Shown here in pieces: positions 1 to 4,456 of a DNA stretch of 5,649 nucleotides. The translations under genes and the position numbers were made by a program. Below the pieces are notes generated by a model that saw only the letters and a list, made by a program, of their open reading frames with translations, searched no databases and was not told the origin of the DNA. The stretch covers positions 1 through 5,649 of the forward strand of contig DAOVPS010000193.1 in NCBI GenBank assembly GCA_030629105.1, written 5' to 3'. Source of the stretch: JABLTI01 sp030629105. Its GTDB lineage: Archaea > Asgardarchaeota > Heimdallarchaeia > JABLTI01. How positions within the stretch are numbered: position 1 is the stretch's first letter; each line of letters begins with the position of its first letter.

Positions 1-565
1 AATCATCGAGCATAACTGTATTAGTCATTAGTGAACTAGAATAATTGAAAAATGATTCAAAAATTCCATTGATCTCAGAACCATAGCTAATATAATCTAA
101 ATCGATGATTTCCATTATATCAATAGTCAAATTACGCAGTGTATTTACGACAGCAGTATCATTAAATCGCGTAGATGCTTCAGCTGGAGTAGAGTAAAAA
201 GTGAAATTAAATGGATAAGCAAATGTAGTAGTATTACTATAAATCACATTAATAGCTAAAGAAGTATTCAACTGGGGATATTTGGATAAATAGAATTCTT
301 GCCACTCAATAATAGGTGTTAACGTATAATTCAGATGATCCCAACCATAATCTCTGTGCTCAATTTGAGCTCCCATCTCAATTGCTTTTTGATATCCAGC
401 ATCTATAAATTCTGTCGCTCCATTCATACCATTTATCATTGAAAAACCAATTTTAACGTTTTCACCATAGGATTCAACCACAGGAGCACCTGTTGTAAAC
501 TGGGCAAAGATTGGGAGAATTAGTGAGATGATAATAACAGAAACAGCAACCTGAGATTTTTTCAA
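1..565 (-). CDS. Secreted glycoside-hydrolase-like (TIM-barrel-type) protein, N-terminal part, cut by window edge
   Basis: Only the first 188 residues are present; the reading frame is open to the window edge. It starts at TTG (563-565), two bases after the preceding stop, with an AGGAG sequence 12 nt upstream; no in-frame ATG lies nearer. The N-terminus is a classical signal peptide: Lys2-Lys3, a hydrophobic core at about residues 6-20, and likely cleavage near residues 22-27. The mature part looks like alternating strands and helices of a TIM barrel. The segment at 158-166 (YISYGSEIN) resembles the end of strand 4 in clan A glycoside hydrolases, where a (N/S)E pair carries the acid/base glutamate, here Glu164. 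Seven N-X-S/T sequons (Asn79, 100, 111, 120, 135, 145, 174) fit a glycosylated extracellular archaeal protein. The glycosidase assignment is an inference from fold-like patterns; the second catalytic residue would lie outside the window. Confidence 0.6.
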   Translation of the reverse strand, partial: MKKSQVAVSVIIISLILPIFAQFTTGAPVVESYGENVKIGFSMINGMNGATEFIDAGYQKAIEMGAQIEHRDYGWDHLNYTLTPIIEWQEFYLSKYPQLNTSLAINVIYSNTTTFAYPFNFTFYSTPAEASTRFNDTAVVNTLRNLTIDIMEIIDLDYISYGSEINGIFESFFNYSSSLMTNTVMLDD

Positions 566-567
566 GT

Positions 568-1467
568 CTAGCCACTTCTCCTTTTCTGTGAGCTTTTAGT
601 AGAAGATTTTTTGGTTGGAGATTTCTTTTTGGGCTCTCTAGGAGTGAGATCTATAGTTCCAACTACTTTGCCTTTCTTTTTCTTCGTTTTTTTGGCTTCA
701 AGATCAAGTCTAGTTCCTCGAGTATCAATTCGAGTTGCTTGTTTCATACGGATAACAGAACCTGTTATAATGAACATCGCAAAAACAACCACTAATTTAA
801 TGAGATCTTGCCAAATAATGACCCGAAACATAATTAGATCATATGCTATTCCGATTGCTGCCCCAGAGAAAATCTGATTCCAAACACCAGATTCGTTTTC
901 CAATAAGTCATAATCAGCTTTTGCTGTAATCGTTACAAAAATTGCTATAGCAACAAGAATTGGAAGTGTCGCGAAAAAGAAGAGATTGAAGAGATATGTT
1001 TCTATAACTGAGTTTACAGTTAAAGCAAAAGAAAAGCCCGAAAGAATGTATAAAATAGATGGTCTGAAAAAGGCTAAATGAGGACCATCATTAGGATGGT
1101 CTTCTGAATAATTTTCAAGATTACGTTTAAGAAATACCGATATTAAGATGAAAAATGTTCCAAGGGCAATGTACTTGAAGACATTAATGTACCAATGATA
1201 TCTGATTCTGAATAAGTCAAAAGCGATTCCAAACATGAAGCCCACAAGGAGTATAGAATAACTCTTTGCTTCTTCAGAAAATTCACCACCTGCTCTTCCT
1301 AGTATCCGAGAGCATAAAATACCACTAAGAACCAAAATAATAAACGAAGGTATTAGTGATTGTACAAATAAATAATAAGCTACAATAATATTAAATGCAA
1401 AACCCATTGCCACACCGGCAAGTAATAACCAAATAACGCCACCGTTCGGTCTTCTCAACTTCTTCAA
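568..1467 (-). CDS. Polytopic membrane protein with four internal two-helix repeats and a basic C-terminal tail
   Basis: A 299-residue protein that I cannot assign to a named family. It has about eight membrane segments, in four hairpins beginning near residues 11, 70, 138 and 197. Each hairpin opens with the same pattern: a glycine at 18, 76, 144 and 202, then Asn26, Asp84, Asn152 and Asp210 exactly eight residues later. Hairpins 2 and 4 share GIA(F/Y)DL and a following FR. The last 40 residues are a Lys/Ser-rich hydrophilic tail; the basic N-terminus (KKLRR) and even helix count put both ends in the cytoplasm by the positive-inside rule. The start is TTG at 1465-1467, directly after an in-frame TAA, so no earlier start is possible. 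The next ATG (Met21) would destroy helix 1. An AGGAT lies almost against the start, so a short or leaderless mRNA is likely. The stop is 2 nt from the downstream secreted-protein gene, implying co-expression. Confidence 0.85.
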   Translation of the reverse strand: MKKLRRPNGGVIWLLLAGVAMGFAFNIIVAYYLFVQSLIPSFIILVLSGILCSRILGRAGGEFSEEAKSYSILLVGFMFGIAFDLFRIRYHWYINVFKYIALGTFFILISVFLKRNLENYSEDHPNDGPHLAFFRPSILYILSGFSFALTVNSVIETYLFNLFFFATLPILVAIAIFVTITAKADYDLLENESGVWNQIFSGAAIGIAYDLIMFRVIIWQDLIKLVVVFAMFIITGSVIRMKQATRIDTRGTRLDLEAKKTKKKKGKVVGTIDLTPREPKKKSPTKKSSTKSSQKRRSG

Positions 1468-1477
1468 ATCCTGTTAA

Positions 1478-1525
1478 TTATTTATATTTTATAAAATCTA
1501 ATCCAAAAAGATGGTTTAAATAAAC
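1478..1525 (-). promoter_or_regulatory. Candidate archaeal promoter for the membrane protein / secreted protein pair
   Basis: The minus strand carries two TATA-like stretches, TTTATTTAAA at about 1515-1524 and TTTATAAAATATAAA at about 1481-1495. The first would place initiation near 1495 with a leader of roughly 25-30 nt; the second would give an essentially leaderless transcript. The region is so AT-rich that neither can be chosen by eye. Confidence 0.35.
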
Positions 1526-1654
1526 GAAATAGTATCGATTGAGTATTCTAGATTTAATCTCTTCAGACTATTAATTCTCAATACAATTTGAGATATTTTA
1601 TTCTTTCCATGATTTTTAACATATAATAATTGGAAAACTAAGTAATAAAAAGAA

Positions 1655-1685
1655 GTAAAGAATAAAAAAAAAAGAGAAAGAAAAG
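1655..1685 (-). terminator. T-rich transcription terminator of the 98-residue ORF
   Basis: Immediately after the TAG stop, the minus strand is pyrimidine-rich with ten consecutive T (1664-1673) and further T clusters. This matches the oligo-T signal sufficient for archaeal RNA polymerase termination; no strong hairpin precedes it. The rest of 1468-1654 contains only AT-rich sequence and the candidate promoter listed separately. Confidence 0.6.
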
Positions 1686-1982
1686 CTATTGCTTTTGCAA
1701 TTCAACTTCTTTATTAAAAGAATGAGATAATCCTTTTTGTAAGCGAAAGATTAACTCGGTAGCTTCTGCGAAAGTTAATTTTATAGCATTAACCTGATTT
1801 GAATCAGCGAATTTTGTCATTATAATTTTAACCGATCCACTCGTTAACCAGCGACCATCCTTTAGATATGGATCTTCAATGAAGACTTGCATACTATTTG
1901 ATCTCTGTTTATTGTAGAAATGAACAATATCACAGATACGGGTGCCGTTATTACGGAAAGAGCTTTTTTGTTCTGTTGCCAT
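1686..1982 (-). CDS. Conserved-looking small protein of unknown function (98 aa)
   Basis: Not recognised. I place the start at ATG 1980-1982 rather than the in-frame TTG at 1991, because a TATA box lies about 50 nt upstream and ATG is the stronger codon. The protein is soluble, with no signal peptide or membrane segment. Residues 15-58 look like several beta strands (RICDIVHFY, MQVFIED, SGSVKIIMTK), and residues 65-85 look like a strand followed by an amphipathic helix (IKLTFAEATELIFRLQKGL). A beta-sheet followed by a helix is reminiscent of small nucleic-acid-binding folds such as PC4/Whirly-like proteins, but I see no diagnostic motif, so this is only a structural guess. It is a single-gene unit with its own promoter and a T-rich terminator, located between a tRNA and a membrane-protein gene, so context gives no function. 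Its composition (Lys, Ser, Gln, no low-complexity run) is that of a genuine expressed protein. Confidence 0.75.
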   Translation of the reverse strand: MATEQKSSFRNNGTRICDIVHFYNKQRSNSMQVFIEDPYLKDGRWLTSGSVKIIMTKFADSNQVNAIKLTFAEATELIFRLQKGLSHSFNKEVELQKQ

Positions 1983-2028
1983 ATATTTCAACTCTGAAAA
2001 ATGTCCTACTTATTAATTCGTTGTTTTG

Positions 2029-2036
2029 TATTTAAA
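2029..2036 (-). promoter_or_regulatory. TATA box of the 98-residue ORF
   Basis: TTTAAATA on the minus strand closely matches the archaeal TATA consensus. Initiation about 25 nt downstream would fall near 2005-2008, leaving a leader of about 25 nt before the ATG at 1982. There is no clear Shine-Dalgarno in that leader. Confidence 0.5.
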
Positions 2037-2040
2037 GACC

Positions 2041-2062
2041 CAAATTAAAAGGAAAAAGAGAG
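2041..2062 (-). terminator. T-rich terminator downstream of tRNA-Ser
   Basis: The minus strand reads CTCTTTTTCCTTTT here, about 40 nt past the tRNA 3' end and just before the TATA box of the next gene. Clustered T-tracts are the usual archaeal termination signal. Confidence 0.45.
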
Positions 2063-2097
2063 GAGATTATCGAAAGTATTAGTGAAATAAGAAGAAG

Positions 2098-2216
2098 TGG
2101 TGCTGAGGACGAGATTCGAACTCGCGCGTGCTTTCACACAATAGCTGACAAGCGATGGATCATTCCAGAAAACATAGTTTCCAGGCTATCGTCATACCAG
2201 GCTTGACTACCTCAGC
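2098..2216 (-). tRNA. tRNA-Ser (anticodon GGA) with a 32-nt intron and encoded CCA
   Basis: A complete cloverleaf is visible on the minus strand. The acceptor GCTGAGG (2216-2210) pairs fully with CCTCAGC (2108-2102). The D-stem is GTC/GAC, and the anticodon stem ATAGC/GCTAT closes only after an intron is removed. The variable arm is long: GTGTG, loop AAAG, CACGC, including one G-U pair. The T-stem is GCGAG/CTCGT with loop TTCGAAT, then A73 and genomic CCA (2100-2098). The spliced anticodon loop is CTGGAAA, giving U33 and anticodon GGA, which reads UCU and UCC. The long variable arm plus GGA identify serine. 5' exon: 2216-2179; 3' exon: 2146-2098. The spliced length is 87 nt with CCA. The tRNA follows the methyltransferase gene on the same strand with no T-tract between them, so it may also be reached by read-through. 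Confidence 0.93.
2147..2178 (-). other. Archaeal tRNA intron at position 37/38
   Basis: A 32-nt insertion lies between A37 and A38 of the tRNA, the canonical site cut by the archaeal splicing endonuclease. A bulge-helix-bulge can be drawn with 3-nt bulges AAA and TCA, but the central helix CTGG/CTTG has a U-U mismatch and a G-U wobble, and the inner helix CTATG/CATCG has one mismatch. The motif is therefore relaxed. The cut can slide by one base because both junctions have an A. Confidence 0.85.
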
Positions 2217-2271
2217 ATGTTTTGCATTTATTTCTGATTTACTTTCATTTTTTAGTTTTCCGCTAGGAACG

Positions 2272-2279
2272 AATATAAA
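2272..2279 (-). promoter_or_regulatory. TATA box upstream of tRNA-Ser
   Basis: TTTATATT on the minus strand lies just past the methyltransferase stop. Initiation about 25 nt downstream (near 2250) would give a roughly 34-nt 5' leader removed by RNase P. The purine-rich AAGAAA upstream could serve as a BRE. Confidence 0.5.
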
Positions 2280-2295
2280 TATTTCTTACTTGAAA

Positions 2296-2895
2296 TTATT
2301 TTTCTGTTTTCAAAACCCAAAATCCTGACCCTCTTGCTAAGACCTCAAATGAACCATATGCTTCTGTCAACATTTTTTGCATTGACTTTAAGCCTTTCTT
2401 TTTTGGAACGACAACTTGTAGTGTTCCTTTCTCTCGCAAGTGTTCTTTTGATACAATAACAAGTTCGGTTAGAATTTTCTTCCCTGCCATGAGTGGCGGA
2501 TTAGCAATTATGGAATCAAATACCAAATCTTTAAGGGGTTCATATAGATGCCCTTGCTTTACTTCTGTATTTGCTGACACACCATTTGTTTTGCAGTTTT
2601 CTTTTGTTAATTTAACAGCTAACTCATTAATATCTGTCAAAACAAATCGAGACTCAGGATAAGCTTTTGCTAAAGCAATTCCGATGAAACCATATCCACA
2701 CCCAATATCTAAAACAAAACCGCCTTTTGGAATGATTGCGTTATTTAGGAGTAATTCACTACCTTTGTCTACTTTTCTCCAGCCAAAGATTCCAGACTGA
2801 CTTTTAAATGATAATCTATTATTAAATTGAATCGTTTGAATGATTGTAGTTTTACCTGAGGAAATTGGTTTCTCTGAGTAATAATGACTACTCAT
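2296..2895 (-). CDS. MJ0882-like (RsmC-related) class I SAM-dependent methyltransferase
   Basis: A 199-residue Rossmann-fold methyltransferase of the 'methyltransferase small' (MTS, RsmC-like) type. The SAM-binding motif I is VLDIGCGYG at 61-69, an acidic residue ends strand 2 (TDIN, 87-90), and the catalytic/substrate motif NPPL is at 132-135. NPP-type motifs are typical of enzymes methylating exocyclic amines of bases, for example N2 of guanine in rRNA by RsmC. The opening HYYSEKP and FGWRKVDKGSELLL segments and the whole length match the Methanocaldococcus MJ0882 protein. RNA is the likely substrate, but the site is unknown. The start is ATG at 2893-2895, overlapping the cbf5 stop as ATGA, preceded by GGAAGG. 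The in-frame TTG 21 nt upstream is less likely. Overlap with cbf5 suggests coupled expression of two RNA-modification enzymes. Confidence 0.9.
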   Translation of the reverse strand: MSSHYYSEKPISSGKTTIIQTIQFNNRLSFKSQSGIFGWRKVDKGSELLLNNAIIPKGGFVLDIGCGYGFIGIALAKAYPESRFVLTDINELAVKLTKENCKTNGVSANTEVKQGHLYEPLKDLVFDSIIANPPLMAGKKILTELVIVSKEHLREKGTLQVVVPKKKGLKSMQKMLTEAYGSFEVLARGSGFWVLKTEK

Positions 2896-3902
2896 TTTTT
2901 CGCTGTTTCCTTCCAAGTCTTTGGGTAAACATCCCGATCCATTAATACTCGAGATGTTTTTGCAGCAATACCATGATTTGTTGCCAGAATCTCTCGATAA
3001 CTCATTGTCGCTTTTGCTAGAGCAACTGCTTCTCCTTTCAAGCTCTCGAGTAAAACTAATGTGTCCTTCTCTATAATGTCATGGATTTTTAGGACACCCG
3101 GAACTGCTAAACTTGCTCCATGACAAATAGCTCCAATAGAATTATCACGGATTACAATTTTTGGCAGATGGGTTAAACCTTTCTCCATAGGAAAAACTAC
3201 TTTTCGTAATTCTTCTTCTTCTTTGGATTCTTTGTAAATTTCATATGCATCGAAAATTCGGATAAGAGATGACAAAGTCTCATCTTCTCGAAAAGGTCCG
3301 GATTTTGTGCGTCGGAGCTCTTTCATATGTCCGCCGGTTCCAAGAACTAAACCCATATCGTGGCAAATCTTTCTAATATAAGTTCCCTTTTCACACCCTA
3401 CTTTAAATAAGACATCTTGATCTTCAATCTCAAGGAGATCCATATAGTAGATAGTTCGTTTTCTAAGTATTCTTCTTACACTTGATTTAACTGGTGGTTT
3501 TTGGTATATTTCACTTGTAAATTCCTTGAATACGCTATGAATTTTATCGTCATCAACCTTCTCATGTAAATGCATGATGCAAACATATTCCTTACCAGCT
3601 GGCAGTAAAGCATCAGTAATTTTAGTTGCATCTTCTAGAGCAACAGGAAGTATACCAGTAACGGCAGGATCTAAAGTACCAGAATGGCCTGCTTTCCTTA
3701 GGGTGAAGATTTTCTTAATATATGAAACAATTTCTTGACTTGTCGGATTAGGATGCTTGTCCACATTTATGACTCCAAGACGAATTAACTCATTAGCCGA
3801 CCGTTCATATGGATTCAAACCGTATTTAGTGATCTCAAAATCATCAGATTTAACAACAAATTCTCTTTTTCGCTCCGAGGGCAAGATATTTTTTGTAGAC
3901 AT
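2892..3902 (-). CDS. cbf5: Archaeal Cbf5/TruB-family pseudouridine synthase (H/ACA RNP catalytic subunit)
   Basis: A 336-residue protein, normal length for archaeal Cbf5. In the cell it is the catalytic subunit of H/ACA guide ribonucleoproteins (with Nop10, Gar1 and L7Ae) that isomerise uridine in rRNA; archaeal Cbf5 can also make Psi55 in tRNA without a guide. The conserved blocks are in order: INVDKHPNPTSQEIV (45-59); the catalytic motif HSGTLDP (73-79) with nucleophile Asp78; GKEY (103-106); QKPPVKSSVRR (134-144); and CEKGTYIRKICHDMG (170-184). A C-terminal PUA domain spans about 246-325 (GAICHGASLAVPGV at 257-270). The start is ATG at 3900-3902, with a GGTGAT just upstream and a TATA-like box about 45 nt upstream. 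The eL14 gene lies upstream but is separated by 142 nt containing a terminator-like hairpin, so cbf5 likely has its own promoter. It overlaps the methyltransferase gene by 4 nt. Confidence 0.97.
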   Translation of the reverse strand: MSTKNILPSERKREFVVKSDDFEITKYGLNPYERSANELIRLGVINVDKHPNPTSQEIVSYIKKIFTLRKAGHSGTLDPAVTGILPVALEDATKITDALLPAGKEYVCIMHLHEKVDDDKIHSVFKEFTSEIYQKPPVKSSVRRILRKRTIYYMDLLEIEDQDVLFKVGCEKGTYIRKICHDMGLVLGTGGHMKELRRTKSGPFREDETLSSLIRIFDAYEIYKESKEEEELRKVVFPMEKGLTHLPKIVIRDNSIGAICHGASLAVPGVLKIHDIIEKDTLVLLESLKGEAVALAKATMSYREILATNHGIAAKTSRVLMDRDVYPKTWKETAKK

Positions 3903-3945
3903 TACATCACCAGTTGAAAAGTACCTTACATATGATTTGTTCCTA

Positions 3946-3953
3946 GTTATAAT
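3946..3953 (-). promoter_or_regulatory. Candidate TATA box of cbf5
   Basis: The minus strand reads ATTATAAC here. Initiation about 25 nt downstream would leave a leader of about 20-25 nt before the cbf5 ATG. The leader contains GGTGAT 3 nt before the start, which is complementary to the 16S 3' end but unusually close. Confidence 0.4.
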
Positions 3954-3960
3954 GTATTTC

Positions 3961-4000
3961 TTAAAGAAAAAAATAAAGTCTTTCCTTTTTTAAAGGAAAG
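3961..4000 (-). terminator. Hairpin plus T-tract terminator after eL14
   Basis: A perfect 9-bp inverted repeat, CTTTCCTTT and AAAGGAAAG (3992-4000 and 3980-3988) with a 3-nt AAA loop, is followed on the minus strand by ACTTTATTTTTTTC. It lies about 45 nt past the eL14 stop and upstream of the cbf5 promoter. It looks like a bacterial-style intrinsic terminator, although the T-tract alone could suffice for archaeal polymerase. Confidence 0.65.
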
Positions 4001-4044
4001 CTAGACTAGATTTATGCATCAACTATTCTTTTCTGCTAAAAGAA

Positions 4045-4320
4045 CTAAACATTAATTTGTAAATGTTCTTTAATGAAAGCATCAAGTTTTGCTGCTTTTG
4101 CAGCAGCAAGAACATCAGCATCAGTTGCTTTACGGGTTATCTCTAGCTTTTTAGTTGTGGGTTCAAGATGACCAATATTTACTCGTCTTCTTCGAACACC
4201 GTTAAGGCTAGGAGGTCCGGTAATTAGGGCATAATTCTTATCAATTATATCTACTACAACTGCTTTTTTTAGTGCTTCGCGCCCAGCAGTTTTAATTACT
4301 ATTCGACCTATATCAATCAT
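4045..4320 (-). CDS. rpl14e: Large-subunit ribosomal protein eL14
   Basis: A 91-residue protein of the archaeal/eukaryotic eL14 family, a component of the 50S subunit absent from bacteria. The KOW-type beta-barrel domain occupies about 1-60: IGRIVIKTAGREALKKAVVV (4-23), then DIIDKNYALITGPPSLNG and the signature GVRRRRVNIGHLEPT (41-55). The C-terminal helix (66-88) is the usual Ala-rich extension, AAAKAAKLDAFI. The start is ATG at 4318-4320, placed 9 nt after an AAGGAG Shine-Dalgarno. The in-frame GTG at 4338 overlaps that ribosome-binding site and would add residues not seen in the family. It sits downstream of cmk and upstream of cbf5, a gene neighbourhood common in archaea. A structured leader is described separately. 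Confidence 0.96.
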   Translation of the reverse strand: MIDIGRIVIKTAGREALKKAVVVDIIDKNYALITGPPSLNGVRRRRVNIGHLEPTTKKLEITRKATDADVLAAAKAAKLDAFIKEHLQINV

Positions 4321-4327
4321 TTTTATT

Positions 4328-4398
4328 GACTCCTTCACAGATTTACTTCAAATCCGATTCCCGCGTCGCCTTGCGGGAAAGCCTTATTGACTGTGAAT
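4328..4398 (-). promoter_or_regulatory. eL14 leader with nested inverted repeats next to the Shine-Dalgarno
   Basis: In the minus-strand RNA, TTCCCGC (4379-4373) pairs perfectly with GCGGGAA (4364-4358) around an 8-nt loop, a conspicuous GC-rich hairpin in AT-rich sequence. An outer 7-bp pair, TTCACAG (4397-4391) with CTGTGAA (4340-4334), encloses it and overlaps the first bases of the GAAGGAG ribosome-binding site. The repeats are seen directly; a regulatory role is inferred. Confidence 0.45.
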
Positions 4399-4412
4399 GT
4401 AATCTCAAAAAC

Positions 4413-4419
4413 AAATATA
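4413..4419 (-). promoter_or_regulatory. Candidate TATA box of eL14
   Basis: TATATTT on the minus strand is the best TATA match between cmk and eL14. Initiation about 25 nt downstream falls near 4389-4392, at the edge of the outer leader stem. A second AT-rich stretch at 4424-4431 would start the transcript slightly earlier. Confidence 0.4.
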
Positions 4420-4456
4420 CCGTTTTTAACTTTTTGTGTCGAAATGAAAAGAAGAA

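Noticed and set aside
611..877. Plus-strand 88-codon open frame
   Set aside because: It lies entirely antisense to the well-supported membrane-protein gene, has no ribosome-binding site, and its composition mirrors the Lys-rich tail on the opposite strand.
1468..1685. Possible extra small gene or RNA in the 218-nt gap
   Set aside because: There is no open frame with a start signal and no convincing stem; only AT-rich sequence, a T-rich terminator and a TATA-like stretch.
2141..2190. Reading the tRNA as unspliced, with ATAG/CTAT closing an 8-base loop
   Set aside because: That stem has only 4 bp and leaves about 30 unpaired bases before the variable arm. The 37/38 intron gives a full 5-bp stem, a 7-base loop and U33.
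2893..2916. Upstream TTG start for the methyltransferase
   Set aside because: It would add seven residues overlapping cbf5; the ATGA overlap with a GGAAGG upstream is a more typical coupled start and gives the family's usual length.
3757..3993. Plus-strand 78-codon open frame
   Set aside because: It overlaps the cbf5 start antisense and runs into the terminator/promoter region; no family resemblance.
4318..4338. Upstream GTG start for eL14
   Set aside because: The GTG overlaps the AAGGAG that serves the ATG at 4320, and the added residues are not part of eL14.
4323..4392. TTATTGACT direct repeat as a mobile-element target duplication
   Set aside because: There is no insertion sequence between the copies; the 52-nt interval is better explained as the eL14 leader.
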